The position numbers were made by a program, and so were the translations under genes. The notes beneath the pieces were generated by a model. It worked only from the letters and a program-made list of their open reading frames with translations, was not told the origin of the DNA and did not search any database. A DNA stretch of 64,000 bases from Auanema rhodensis (taxonomy: Eukaryota; Nematoda; Chromadorea; Rhabditida; Rhabditidae): contig OZ059899.1 of the NCBI GenBank assembly GCA_964057225.1, positions 18,484,501-18,548,500 of the forward strand, in the 5' to 3' direction. Shown here piece by piece: positions 1-14,299 of this stretch (positions are counted from its first letter, which is position 1; each line of letters starts with the position of its first letter).

Positions 1-259
1 AAATTTCAAAATAATTTAGCAAAAAGTAAATGTTTTTAGATTTCTTTTTTCAAGGCAAAGACGATGGACAATGTTATTCAACGAAAAAATTAATTCTTCA
101 GGGTGAAAATCGAGGATATAAGTGTGAACTTATATCAGTTGATATCTCGGTGCATTTTCAAGCTAGCGCAAATCTGATAACACAGATCGACGCAGCTTAA
201 AAATCCGCATCGAATGCACTATACTACATTGAGAAACGCTTAATACAAAAATTAGTTAT
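1..259. repeat. Partial class A monomer at left edge (R subtype)
   Basis: The sequence starts inside the A/T-rich part of a monomer and runs to its end. GTAAATG, GATTTCTT and TTTTCAAG mark it as subtype R. It shows that the array extends left of the window. Confidence 0.95.
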
Positions 260-610
260 GATCGTTTGAAAAATGATGCCTTAGTGTATGTTGAGTTTCC
301 ATGTACACTCAACATTGCTTCCAAAAACATTTTGACAAAAATCTTTTCGAAAAATTTCAAAATAATTTAGCGAAAAGTAGATGTTTTTAGATTCCTTTTT
401 TCAAGGCAAAGACGATGGACAATGTTATTCAACGAAAAAATTAATTCTTCAGGGTGAAAATCGAGGATATAAGTGTGAACTTATATCAGTTGATATCTCG
501 GTACATTTTTAAGCTAGCGCAAATCTGATAACACAGATCGACGCAGCTTAAAAATTCGCATCGAATGCACTATACTACATTGAGAAACGCTTAATACAAA
601 ATTTAGTTAT
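260..610. repeat. First complete monomer (class A, subtype P)
   Basis: Reference class A monomer, exactly 351 bp. It carries ATGCC, CACTCAAC, AATCTTTTCG, AATTTAGCG, GACAATG, the ATTCTTCAGGG class A tail, GGTACATTTTTAAG and AATTCGC. Sites usable for a monomer ladder occur once per typical monomer: EcoRV GATATC, NheI GCTAGC and BsrGI TGTACA. PstI CTGCAG is absent here but present in class B. Confidence 0.95.
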
Positions 611-3418
611 GATCGTTTGAAAAATGATGCATTAGTGTATGTTGAGTTTCCATGTACACTGAACATTGCTTCCAAAAACATTTTGACAAAAATTTCTTCA
701 AAAAATTTCAAGATAATTTAGCAAAAAGTAGATGTTTTTAGATTCCTTTTTTCAAGGCAAAGACGATGGACTTTGTTATTCAACGAAAAAATTAATTCTT
801 CAGGGTGAAAATCGAGGATATAAGTGTGAACTTATATCAGTTGATATCTCGGTGCATTTTTAAGCTAGCGCAAATCTAATAATACAGATCGACGCAGCTT
901 AAAAATCCGCATCGAATGCACTATACTACATTGAGAAACGCTTAATACAAAATTTAGTTATGATCGTTTGAAAAATGATGCATTAGTGTATGTTGAGTTT
1001 CCATGTACACTGAACATTGCTTCCAAAAACATTTTGACAAAAATTTTTTCAAAAAATTTCAAAATAATTTAGCAAAAAGTAAATGTTTTTAGATTTCTTT
1101 TTTCAAGGCAAAGACGATGGACAATGTTATTCAACGAAAAAATTAATTCTTCAGGGTGAAAATCGAGGATATAAGTGTGAACTTATATCAGTTGATATCT
1201 CGGTGCATTTTCAAGCTAGCGCAAATCTGATAACACAGATCGACGCAGCTTAAAAATCCGCATCGAATGCACTATACTACATTGAGAAACGCTTAATACA
1301 AAATTTAGTTATGATCGTTTGAAAAATGATGCATTAGTGTATGTTGAGTTTCCATGTACACTGAACATTGCTTCCAAAAACATTTTGACAAAAATTTTTT
1401 CAAAAAATTTCAAAATAATTTAGCAAAAAGTAGATGTTTTTAGATTCCTTTTTTCAAGGCAAAGACGATGGACTTTGTTATTCAACGAAAAAATTAATTC
1501 TTCAGGGTGAAAATCGAGGATATAAGTGTGAACTTATATCAGTTGATATCTCGGTGCATTTTTAAGCTAGCGCAAATCTAATAATACAGATCGACGCAGC
1601 TTAAAAATCCGCATCGAATGCACTATACTACATTGAGAAACGCTCGATACAAAAATTAGTTATGATCGTTTGAAAAATGATGCCTTAGTGTATGTTGAGT
1701 TTCCATGTACACTGAACATTGCTTCCAAAAACATTTTGACAAAAATTTCTTCAAAAAATTTCAAAATAATTTAGCAAAAAGTAGATGTTTTTAGATTCCT
1801 TTTTCCAAGGCAAAGACGATGGACTTTGTTATTCAACGAAAAAATTAATTCTTCAGGGTGAAAATCGAGGATATAAGTGTGAACTTATATCAGTTGATAT
1901 CTCGGTGCATTTTTAAGCTAGCGCAAATCTAATAATACAGATCGACGCAGCTTAAAAATCCGCATCGAATGCACTATACTACATTGAGAAACGCTTAATA
2001 CAAAATTTAGTTATGATCGTTTGAAAAATGATGCATTAGTGTATGTTGAGTTTCCATGTACACTGAACATTGCTTCCAAAAACATTTTGACAAAAATTTT
2101 TTCAAAAAATTTCAAAATAATTTAGCAAAAAGTAAATGTTTTTAGATTTCTTTTTTCAAGGCAAAGACGATGGACAATGTTATTCAACGAAAAAATTAAT
2201 TCTTCAGGGTGAAAATCGAGGATATAAGTGTGAACTTATATCAGTTGATATCTCGGTGCATTTTCAAGCTAGCGCAAATCTGATAACACAGATCGACGCA
2301 GCTTAAAAATCCGCATCGAATGCACTATACTACATTGAGAAACGCTTAATACAAAAATTAGTTATGATCGTTTGAAAAATGATGCCTTAGTGTATGTTGA
2401 GTTTCCATGTACACTCAACATTGCTTCCAAAAACATTTTGACAAAAATCTTTTCGAAAAATTTCAAAATAATTTAGCGAAAAGTAGATGTTTTTAGATTC
2501 CTTTTTTCAAGGCAAAGACGATGGACAATGTTATTCAACGAAAAAATTAATTCTTCAGGGTGAAAATCGAGGATATAAGTGTGAACTTATATCAGTTGAT
2601 ATCTCGGTGCATTTTTAAGCTAGCGCAAATCTAATAATACAGATCGACGCAGCTTAAAAATCCGCATCGAATGCACTATACTACATTGAGAAACGCTTAA
2701 TACAAAATTTAGTTATGATCGTTTGAAAAATGATGCATTAGTGTATGTTGAGTTTCCATGTACACTGAACATTGCTTCCAAAAACATTTTGACAAAAATT
2801 TTTTCAAAAAATTTCAAAATAATTTAGCAAAAAGTAAATGTTTTTAGATTTCTTTTTTCAAGGCAAAGACGATGGACAATGTTATTCAACGAAAAAATTA
2901 ATTCTTCAGGGTGAAAATCGAGGATATAAGTGTGAACTTATATCAGTTGATATCTCGGTGCATTTTCAAGCTAGCGCAAATCTGATAACACAGATCGACG
3001 CAGCTTAAAAATCCGCATCGAATGCACTATACTACATTGAGAAACGCTTAATACAAAATTTAGTTATGATCGTTTGAAAAATGATGCATTAGTGTATGTT
3101 GAGTTTCCATGTACACTGAACATTGCTTCCAAAAACATTTTGACAAAAATTTTTTCAAAAAATTTCAAAATAATTTAGCAAAAAGTAGATGTTTTTAGAT
3201 TCCTTTTTTCAAGGCAAAGACGATGGACTTTGTTATTCAACGAAAAAATTAATTCTTCAGGGTGAAAATCGAGGATATAAGTGTGAACTTATATCAGTTG
3301 ATATCTCGGTGCATTTTTAAGCTAGCGCAAATCTAATAATACAGATCGACGCAGCTTAAAAATCCGCATCGAATGCACTATACTACATTGAGAAACGCTC
3401 GATACAAAAATTAGTTAT
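260..3418. repeat. 9-monomer HOR, copy 1 (P-Q-R-S-T-R-P-R-S)
   Basis: Nine monomers (3,159 bp) whose subtype order is repeated in the next 3,159 bp. The order is read from linked variants: GACTTTG or GACAATG, GTAAATG, TTTTCAAG, TAATAATAC, and CGCTCGATAC at the end of each S. Differences seen from copy 2 include the head of the first monomer (AATCTTTTCG here, ATTTTTTCG there), CAAGATA in the second monomer and CCTTTTTCC in the fifth. Confidence 0.88.
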
Positions 3419-6400
3419 GATCGTTTGAAAAATGATGCCTTAGTGTATGTTGAGTTTCCATGTACACTCAACATTGCTTCCAAAAACATTTTGACAAAAA
3501 TTTTTTCGAAAAATTTCAAAATAATTTAGCAAAAAGTAGATGTTTTTAGATTCCTTTTTTCAAGGCAAAGACGATGGACAATGTTATTCAACGAAAAAAT
3601 TAATTCTTCAGGGTGAAAATCGAGGATATAAGTGTGAACTTATATCAGTTGATATCTCGGTACATTTTTAAGCTAGCGCAAATCTGATAACACAGATCGA
3701 CGCAGCTTAAAAATTCGCATCGAATGCACTATACTACATTGAGAAACGCTTAATACAAAATTTAGTTATGATCGTTTGAAAAATGATGCATTAGTGTATG
3801 TTGAGTTTCCATGTACACTGAACATTGCTTCCAAAAACATTTTGACAAAAATTTCTTCAAAAAATTTCAAAATAATTTAGCAAAAAGTAGATGTTTTTAG
3901 ATTCCTTTTTTCAAGGCAAAGACGATGGACTTTGTTATTCAACGAAAAAATTAATTCTTCAGGGTGAAAATCGAGGATATAAGTGTGAACTTATATCAGT
4001 TGATATCTCGGTGCATTTTTAAGCTAGCGCAAATCTAATAATACAGATCGACGCAGCTTAAAAATCCGCATCGAATGCACTATACTACATTGAGAAACGC
4101 TTAATACAAAATTTAGTTATGATCGTTTGAAAAATGATGCATTAGTGTATGTTGAGTTTCCATGTACACTGAACATTGCTTCCAAAAACATTTTGACAAA
4201 AATTTTTTCAAAAAATTTCAAAATAATTTAGCAAAAAGTAAATGTTTTTAGATTTCTTTTTTCAAGGCAAAGACGATGGACAATGTTATTCAACGAAAAA
4301 ATTAATTCTTCAGGGTGAAAATCGAGGATATAAGTGTGAACTTATATCAGTTGATATCTCGGTGCATTTTCAAGCTAGCGCAAATCTGATAACACAGATC
4401 GACGCAGCTTAAAAATCCGCATCGAATGCACTATACTACATTGAGAAACGCTTAATACAAAATTTAGTTATGATCGTTTGAAAAATGATGCATTAGTGTA
4501 TGTTGAGTTTCCATGTACACTGAACATTGCTTCCAAAAACATTTTGACAAAAATTTTTTCAAAAAATTTCAAAATAATTTAGCAAAAAGTAGATGTTTTT
4601 AGATTCCTTTTTTCAAGGCAAAGACGATGGACTTTGTTATTCAACGAAAAAATTAATTCTTCAGGGTGAAAATCGAGGATATAAGTGTGAACTTATATCA
4701 GTTGATATCTCGGTGCATTTTTAAGCTAGCGCAAATCTAATAATACAGATCGACGCAGCTTAAAAATCCGCATCGAATGCACTATACTACATTGAGAAAC
4801 GCTCGATACAAAAATTAGTTATGATCGTTTGAAAAATGATGCCTTAGTGTATGTTGAGTTTCCATGTACACTGAACATTGCTTCCAAAAACATTTTGACA
4901 AAAATTTCTTCAAAAAATTTCAAAATAATTTAGCAAAAAGTAGATGTTTTTAGATTCCTTTTTTCAAGGCAAAGACGATGGACTTTGTTATTCAACGAAA
5001 AAATTAATTCTTCAGGGTGAAAATCGAGGATATAAGTGTGAACTTATATCAGTTGATATCTCGGTGCATTTTTAAGCTAGCGCAAATCTAATAATACAGA
5101 TCGACGCAGCTTAAAAATCCGCATCGAATGCACTATACTACATTGAGAAACGCTTAATACAAAATTTAGTTATGATCGTTTGAAAAATGATGCATTAGTG
5201 TATGTTGAGTTTCCATGTACACTGAACATTGCTTCCAAAAACATTTTGACAAAAATTTTTTCAAAAAATTTCAAAATAATTTAGCAAAAAGTAAATGTTT
5301 TTAGATTTCTTTTTTCAAGGCAAAGACGATGGACAATGTTATTCAACGAAAAAATTAATTCTTCAGGGTGAAAATCGAGGATATAAGTGTGAACTTATAT
5401 CAGTTGATATCTCGGTGCATTTTCAAGCTAGCGCAAATCTGATAACACAGATCGACGCAGCTTAAAAATCCGCATCGAATGCACTATACTACATTGAGAA
5501 ACGCTTAATACAAAAATTAGTTATGATCGTTTGAAAAATGATGCCTTAGTGTATGTTGAGTTTCCATGTACACTCAACATTGCTTCCAAAAACATTTTGA
5601 CAAAAATCTTTTCGAAAAATTTCAAAATAATTTAGCGAAAAGTAGATGTTTTTAGATTCCTTTTTTCAAGGCAAAGACGATGGACAATGTTATTCAACGA
5701 AAAAATTAATTCTTCAGGGTGAAAATCGAGGATATAAGTGTGAACTTATATCAGTTGATATCTCGGTGCATTTTTAAGCTAGCGCAAATCTAATAATACA
5801 GATCGACGCAGCTTAAAAATCCGCATCGAATGCACTATACTACATTGAGAAACGCTTAATACAAAATTTAGTTATGATCGTTTGAAAAATGATGCATTAG
5901 TGTATGTTGAGTTTCCATGTACACTGAACATTGCTTCCAAAAACATTTTGACAAAAATTTTTTCAAAAAATTTCAAAATAATTTAGCAAAAAGTAAATGT
6001 TTTTAGATTTCTTTTTTCAAGGCAAAGACGATGGACAATGTTATTCAACGAAAAAATTAATTCTTCAGGGTGAAAATCGAGGATATAAGTGTGAACTTAT
6101 ATCAGTTGATATCTCGGTGCATTTTCAAGCTAGCGCAAATCTGATAACACAGATCGACGCAGCTTAAAAATCCGCATCGAATGCACTATACTACATTGAG
6201 AAACGCTTAATACAAAATTTAGTTATGATCGTTTGAAAAATGATGCATTAGTGTATGTTGAGTTTCCATGTACACTGAACATTGCTTCCAAAAACATTTT
6301 GACAAAAATTTTTTCAAAAAATTTCAAAATAATTTAGCAAAAAGTAGATGTTTTTAGATTCCTTTTTTCAAGGCAAAGACGATGGACTTTGTTATTCAAC

Positions 6401-6577
6401 GAAAAAATTAATTCTTCAGGGTGAAAATCGAGGATATAAGTGTGAACTTATATCAGTTGATATCTCGGTGCATTTTTAAGCTAGCGCAAATCTAATAATA
6501 CAGATCGACGCAGCTTAAAAATCCGCATCGAATGCACTATACTACATTGAGAAACGCTCGATACAAAAATTAGTTAT
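3419..6577. repeat. 9-monomer HOR, copy 2 (U-Q-R-S-T-R-P-R-S)
   Basis: Second tandem copy of the 3,159-bp unit, in the same subtype order. Its first monomer (3,419) has a V-like head but keeps the GGTACA and AATTCG tail of P, so it looks like a V/P recombinant. The ninth monomer again ends in CGCTCGATAC. Confidence 0.88.
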
Positions 6578-7981
6578 GATCGTTTGAAAAATGATGCCTT
6601 AGTGTATGTTGAGTTTCCATGTACACTCAACATTGCTTCCAAAAACATTTTGACAAAAATTTTTTCGAAAAATTTCAAAATAATTTAGCAAAAAGTAGAT
6701 GTTTTTAGATTCCTTTTTTCAAGGCAAAGACGATGGACAATGTTATTCAACGAAAAAATTAATTCTTCAGGGTGAAAATCGAGGATATAAGTGTGAACTT
6801 ATATCAGTTGATATCTCGGTGCATTTTTAAGCTAGCGCAAATCTGATAACACAGATCGACGCAGCTTAAAAATCCGCATCGAATGCACTATACTACATTG
6901 AGAAACGCTTAATACAAAAATTAGTTATGATCGTTTGAAAAATGATGCATTAGTGTATGTTGAGTTTCCATGTACACTCAACATTGCTTCCAAAAACATT
7001 TTGACAAAAATTTTTTCGAAAAATTTCAAGATAATTTAGCAAAAAGTAGATGTTTTTAGATTCTTTTTTTCAAGGCAAAGACGATGAACAATGTTATTCA
7101 ACGAAAAAATTAATTCTTCAGGGTGAAAATCGAGGATATAAGTGTGAACTTATATCAGTTGATATCTCGGTGCATTTTTAAGCTAGCGCAAATCTAATAA
7201 TACAGATCGACGCAGCTTAAAAATCCGCATCGAATGCACTATACTACATTGAGAAACGCTTAATACAAAAATTAGTTATGATCGTTTGAAAAATGATGCC
7301 TTAGTGTATGTTGAGTTTCCATGTACACTCAACATTGCTTCCAAAAACATTTTGACAAAAATTTTTTCGAAAAATTTCAAAATAATTTAGCAAAAAGTAG
7401 ATGTTTTTAGATTCCTTTTTTCAAGGCAAAGACGATGGACAATGTTATTCAACGAAAAAATTAATTCTTCAGGGTGAAAATCGAGGATATAAGTGTGAAC
7501 TTATATCAGTTGATATCTCGGTGCATTTTTAAGCTAGCGCAAATCTGATAACACAGATCGACGCAGCTTAAAAATCCGCATCGAATGCACTATACTACAT
7601 TGAGAAACGCTTAATACAAAAATTAGTTATGATCGTTTGAAAAATGATGCATTAGTGTATGTTGAGTTTCCATGTACACTCAACATTGCTTCCAAAAACA
7701 TTTTGACAAAAATTTTTTCGAAAAATTTCAAGATAATTTAGCAAAAAGTAGATGTTTTTAGATTCTTTTTTTCAAGGCAAAGACGATGAACAATGTTATT
7801 CAACGAAAAAATTAATTCTTCAGGGTGAAAATCGAGGATATAAGTGTGAACTTATATCAGTTGATATCTCGGTGCATTTTTAAGCTAGCGCAAATCTAAT
7901 AATACAGATCGACGCAGCTTAAAAATCCGCATCGAATGCACTATACTACATTGAGAAACGCTTAATACAAAAATTAGTTAT
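6578..7981. repeat. V-W dimer repeat, two units
   Basis: Two 702-bp units of V (ATGCC, GACAATG, CTGATAACAC) and W (ATGCA, CAAGATA, GATTCTTTTTTTC, GATGAACAATG, CTAATAATAC). The same dimer reappears at 10,439 and 14,300 and expands at 17,108. Confidence 0.88.
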
Positions 7982-8332
7982 GATCGTTTGAAAAATGATG
8001 CCTTAGTGTATGTTGAGTTTCCATGTACACTCAACATTGCTTCCAAAAACATTTTGACAAAAATTTTTTCGAAAAATTTCAAAATAATTTAGCAAAAAGT
8101 AGATGTTTTTAGATTCCTTTTTTCAAGGCAAAGACGATGGACAATGTTATTCAACGAAAAAATTAATTCTTCAGGGTGAAAATCGAGGATATAAGTGTGA
8201 ACTTATATCAGTTGATATCTCGGTGCATTTTTAAGCTAGCGCAAATCTAATAATACAGATCGACGCAGCTTAAAAATCCGCATCGAATGCACTATACTAC
8301 ATTGAGAAACGCTCGATACAAAAATTAGTTAT
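7982..8332. repeat. Hybrid V/S monomer
   Basis: The left half is V (ATGCC, CACTCAAC, GACAATG). The right half has CTAATAATAC followed by CGCTCGATAC, which otherwise ends S. It is 351 bp, so the exchange was in register. It sits at the end of a V-W run where the array returns to T-R-P. Confidence 0.75.
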
Positions 8333-9034
8333 GATCGTTTGAAAAATGATGCCTTAGTGTATGTTGAGTTTCCATGTACACTGAACATTGCTTCCAAAAA
8401 CATTTTGACAAAAATTTCTTCAAAAAATTTCAAAATAATTTAGCAAAAAGTAGATGTTTTTAGATTCCTTTTTTCAAGGCAAAGACGATGGACTTTGTTA
8501 TTCAACGAAAAAATTAATTCTTCAGGGTGAAAATCGAGGATATAAGTGTGAACTTATATCAGTTGATATCTCGGTGCATTTTTAAGCTAGCGCAAATCTA
8601 ATAATACAGATCGACGCAGCTTAAAAATCCGCATCGAATGCACTATACTACATTGAGAAACGCTTAATACAAAATTTAGTTATGATCGTTTGAAAAATGA
8701 TGCATTAGTGTATGTTGAGTTTCCATGTACACTGAACATTGCTTCCAAAAACATTTTGACAAAAATTTTTTCAAAAAATTTCAAAATAATTTAGCAAAAA
8801 GTAAATGTTTTTAGATTTCTTTTTTCAAGGCAAAGACGATGGACAATGTTATTCAACGAAAAAATTAATTCTTCAGGGTGAAAATCGAGGATATAAGTGT
8901 GAACTTATATCAGTTGATATCTCGGTGCATTTTCAAGCTAGCGCAAACCTGATAACACAGATCGACGCAGCTTAAAAATCCGCATCGAATGCACTATACT
9001 ACATTGAGAAACGCTTAATACAAAAATTAGTTAT

Positions 9035-10438
9035 GATCGTTTGAAAAATGATGCCTTAGTGTATGTTGAGTTTCCATGTACACTCAACATTGCTTCCAAA
9101 AACATTTTGACAAAAATCTTTTCGAAAAATTTCAAAATAATTTAGCGAAAAGTAGATGTTTTTAGATTCCTTTTTTCAAGGCAAAGACGATGGACAATGT
9201 TATTCAACGAAAAAATTAATTCTTCAGGGTGAAAATCGAGGATATAAGTGTGAACTTATATCAGTTGATATCTCGGTACATTTTTAAGCTAGCGCAAATC
9301 TGATAACACAGATCGACGCAGCTTAAAAATCCGCATCGAATGCACTATACTACATTGAGAAACGCTTAATACAAAATTTAGTTATGATCGTTTGAAAAAT
9401 GATGCATTAGTGTATGTTGAGTTTCCATGTACACTGAACATTGCTTCCAAAAACATTTTGACAAAAATTTCTTCAAAAAATTTCAAAATAATTTAGCAAA
9501 AAGTAGATGTTTTTAGATTCCTTTTTTCAAGGCAAAGACAATGGACTTTGTTATTCAACGAAAAAATTAATTCTTCAGGGTGAAAATCGAGGATATAAGT
9601 GTGAACTTATATCAGTTGATATCTCGGTGCATTTTTAAGCTAGCGCAAATCTAATAATACAGATCGACGCAGCTTAAAAATCCGCATCGAATGCACTATA
9701 CTACATTGAGAAACGCTTAATACAAAATTTAGTTATGATCGTTTGAAAAATGATGCATTAGTGTATGTTGAGTTTCCATGTACACTGAACATTGCTTCCA
9801 AAAACATTTTGACAAAAATTTTTTCAAAAAATTTCAAAATAATTTAGCAAAAAGTAAATGTTTTTAGATTTCTTTTTTCAAGGCAAAGACGATGGACAAT
9901 GTTATTCAACGAAAAAATTAATTCTTCAGGGTGAAAATCGAGGATATAAGTGTGAACTTATATCAGTTGATATCTCGGTGCATTTTCAAGCTAGCGCAAA
10001 TCTGATAACACAGATCGACGCAGCTTAAAAATCCGCATCGAATGCACTATACTACATTGAGAAACGCTTAATACAAAATTTAGTTATGATCGTTTGAAAA
10101 ATGATGCATTAGTGTATGTTGAGTTTCCATGTACACTGAACATTGCTTCCAAAAACATTTTGACAAAAATTTTTTCAAAAAATTTCAAAATAATTTAGCA
10201 AAAAGTAGATGTTTTTAGATTCCTTTTTTCAAGGCAAAGACGATGGACTTTGTTATTCAACGAAAAAATTAATTCTTCAGGGTGAAAATCGAGGATATAA
10301 GTGTGAACTTATATCAGTTGATATCTCGGTGCATTTTTAAGCTAGCGCAAATCTAATAATACAGATCGACGCAGCTTAAAAATCCGCATCGAATGCACTA
10401 TACTACATTGAGAAACGCTCGATACAAAAATTAGTTAT
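9035..10438. repeat. P-Q-R-S tetramer block
   Basis: Four-monomer, 1,404-bp module in the order P, Q, R, S. The same module occurs at 260-1,663, 12,896-14,299 and 15,704-17,107, and with a U head at 3,419-4,822. In three of these cases it is followed by V-W dimers. The Q monomer here has a private AGACAATGGACTTTG. Confidence 0.85.
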
Positions 10439-12193
10439 GATCGTTTGAAAAATGATGCCTTAGTGTATGTTGAGTTTCCATGTACACTCAACATTGCTTC
10501 CAAAAACATTTTGACAAAAATTTTTTCGAAAAATTTCAAAATAATTTAGCAAAAAGTAGATGTTTTTAGATTCCTTTTTTCAAGGCAAAGACGATGGACA
10601 ATGTTATTCAACGAAAAAATTAATTCTTCAGGGTGAAAATCGAGGATATAAGTGTGAACTTATATCAGTTGATATCTCGGTGCATTTTTAAGCTAGCGCA
10701 AATCTGATAACACAGATCGACGCAGCTTAAAAATCCGCATCGAATGCACTATACTACATTGAGAAACGCTTAATACAAAAATTAGTTATGATCGTTTGAA
10801 AAATGATGCATTAGTGTATGTTGAGTTTCCATGTACACTCAACATTGCTTCCAAAAACATTTTGACAAAAATTTTTTCGAAAAATTTCAAGATAATTTAG
10901 CAAAAAGTAGATGTTTTTAGATTCTTTTTTTCAAGGCAAAGACGATGAACAATGTTATTCAACGAAAAAATTAATTCTTCAGGGTGAAAATCGAGGATAT
11001 AAGTGTGAACTTATATCAGTTGATATCTCGGTGCATTTTTAAGCTAGCGCAAATCTAATAATACAGATCGACGCAGCTTAAAAATCCGCATCGAATGCAC
11101 TATACTACATTGAGAAACGCTTAATACAAAAATTAGTTATGATCGTTTGAAAAATGATGCCTTAGTGTATGTTGAGTTTCCATGTACACTCAACATTGCT
11201 TCCAAAAACATTTTGACAAAAATTTTTTCGAAAAATTTCAAAATAATTTAGCAAAAAGTAGATGTTTTTAGATTCCTTTTTTCAAGGCAAAGACGATGGA
11301 CAATGTTATTCAACGAAAAAATTAATTCTTCAGGGTGAAAATCGAGGATATAAGTGTGAACTTATATCAGTTGATATCTCGGTGCATTTTTAAGCTAGCG
11401 CAAATCTGATAACACAGATCGACGCAGCTTAAAAATCCGCATCGAATGCACTATACTACATTGAGAAACGCTTAATACAAAAATTAGTTATGATCGTTTG
11501 AAAAATGATGCATTAGTGTATGTTGAGTTTCCATGTACACTCAACATTGCTTCCAAAAACATTTTGACAAAAATTTTTTCGAAAAATTTCAAGATAATTT
11601 AGCAAAAAGTAGATGTTTTTAGATTCTTTTTTTCAAGGCAAAGACGATGAACAATGTTATTCAACGAAAAAATTAATTCTTCAGGGTGAAAATCGAGGAT
11701 ATAAGTGTGAACTTATATCAGTTGATATCTCGGTGCATTTTTAAGCTAGCGCAAATCTAATAATACAGATCGACGCAGCTTAAAAATCCGCATCGAATGC
11801 ACTATACTACATTGAGAAACGCTTAATACAAAAATTAGTTATGATCGTTTGAAAAATGATGCCTTAGTGTATGTTGAGTTTCCATGTACACTCAACATTG
11901 CTTCCAAAAACATTTTGACAAAAATTTTTTCGAAAAATTTCAAAATAATTTAGCAAAAAGTAGATGTTTTTAGATTCCTTTTTTCAAGGCAAAGACGATG
12001 GACAATGTTATTCAACGAAAAAATTAATTCTTCAGGGTGAAAATCGAGGATATAAGTGTGAACTTATATCAGTTGATATCTCGGTGCATTTTTAAGCTAG
12101 CGCAAATCTGATAACACAGATCGACGCAGCTTAAAAATCCGCATCGAATGCACTATACTACAATGAGAAACGCTTAATACAAAAATTAGTTAT
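10439..12193. repeat. V-W-V-W-V run
   Basis: Five monomers of the V/W dimer type after a P-Q-R-S block. The last V carries CTACAATGAG in place of CTACATTGAG. P follows directly at 12,194. Confidence 0.85.
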
Positions 12194-12895
12194 GATCGTT
12201 TGAAAAATGATGCCTTAGTGTATGTTGAGTTTCCATGTACACTCAACATTGCTTCCAAAAACATTTTGACAAAAATCTTTTCGAAAAATTTCAAAATAAT
12301 TTAGCGAAAAGTAGATGTTTTTAGATTCCTTTTTTCAAGGCAAAGACGATGGACAATGTTATTCAACGAAAAAATTAATTCTTCAGGGTGAAAATCGAGG
12401 ATATAAGTGTGAACTTATATCAGTTGATATCTCGGTACATTTTTAAGCTAGCGCAAATCTGATAACACAGATCGACGCAGCTTAAAAATCCGCATCGAAT
12501 GCACTATACTACATTGAGAAACGCTTAATACAAAATTTAGTTATGATCGTTTGAAAAATGATGCATTAGTGTATGTTGAGTTTCCATGTACACTGAACAT
12601 TGCTTCCAAAAACATTTTGACAAAAATTTTTTCAAAAAATTTCAAAATAATTTAGCAAAAAGTAAATGTTTTTAGATTTCTTTTTTCAAGGCAAAGACGA
12701 TGGACAATGTTATTCAACGAAAAAATTAATTCTTCAGGGTGAAAATCGAGGATATAAGTGTGAACTTATATCAGTTGATATCTCGGTGCATTTTCAAGCT
12801 AGCGCAAATCTGATAACACAGATCGACGCAGCTTAAAAATCCGCATCGAATGCACTATACTACATTGAGAAACGCTTAATACAAAAATTAGTTAT

Positions 12896-14299
12896 GATCG
12901 TTTGAAAAATGATGCCTTAGTGTATGTTGAGTTTCCATGTACACTCAACATTGCTTCCAAAAACATTTTGACAAAAATCTTTTCGAAAAATTTCAAAATA
13001 ATTTAGCGAAAAGTAGATGTTTTTAGATTCCTTGTTTCAAGGCAAAGACGATGGACAATGTTATTCAACGAAAAAATTAATTCTTCAGGGTGAAAATCGA
13101 GGATATAAGTGTGAACTTATATCAGTTGATATCTCGGTACATTTTTAAGCTAGCGCAAATCTGATAACACAGATCGACGCAGCTTAAAAATCCGCATCGA
13201 ATGCACTATACTACATTGAGAAACGCTTAATACAAAATTTAGTTATGATCGTTTGAAAAATGATGCATTAGTGTATGTTGAGTTTCCATGTACACTGAAC
13301 ATTGCTTCCAAAAACATTTTGACAAAAATTTCTCCAAAAAATTTCAAAATAATTTAGCAAAAAGTAGATGTTTTTAGATTCCTTTTTTCAAGGCAAAGAC
13401 GATGGACTTTGTTATTCAACGAAAAAATTAATTCTTCAGGGTGAAAATCGAGGATATAAGTGTGAACTTATATCAGTTGATATCTCGGTGCATTTTTAAG
13501 CTAGCGCAAATCTAATAATACAGATCGACGCAGCTTAAAAATCCGCATCGAATGCACTATACTACATTGAGAAACGCTTAATACAAAATTTAGTTATGAT
13601 CGTTTGAAAAATGATGCATTAGTGTATGTTGAGTTTCCATGTACACTGAACATTGCTTCCAAAAACATTTTGACAAAAATTTTTTCAAAAAATTTCAAAA
13701 TAATTTAGCAAAAAGTAAATGTTTTTAGATTTCTTTTTTCAAGGCAAAGACGATGGACAATGTTATTCAACGAAAAAATTAATTCTTCAGGGTGAAAATC
13801 GAGGATATAAGTGTGAACTTATATCAGTTGATATCTCGGTGCATTTTCAAGCTAGCGCAAATCTGATAACACAGATCGACGCAGCTTAAAAATCCGCATC
13901 GAATGCACTATACTACATTGAGAAACGCTTAATACAAAATTTAGTTATGATCGTTTGAAAAATGATGCATTAGTGTATGTTGAGTTTCCATGTACACTGA
14001 ACATTGCTTCCAAAAACATTTTGACAAAAATTTTTTCAAAAAATTTCAAAATAATTTAGCAAAAAGTAGATGTTTTTAGATTCCTTTTTTCAAGGCAAAG
14101 ACGATGGACTTTGTTATTCAACGAAAAAATTAATTCTTCAGGGTGAAAATCGAGGATATAAGTGTGAACTTATATCAGTTGATATCTCGGTGCATTTTTA
14201 AGCTAGCGCAAATCTAATAATACAGATCGACGCAGCTTAAAAATCCGCATCGAATGCACTATACTACATTGAGAAACGCTCGATACAAAAATTAGTTAT
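12896..14299. repeat. P-Q-R-S tetramer block
   Basis: Same 1,404-bp module as at 9,035. Private changes include CTTGTTTCAAGG in P and TTTCTCCAAAA in Q. It is followed by V, W and a V-headed monomer at 15,002 with a P-type GGTACA tail. Confidence 0.85.
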
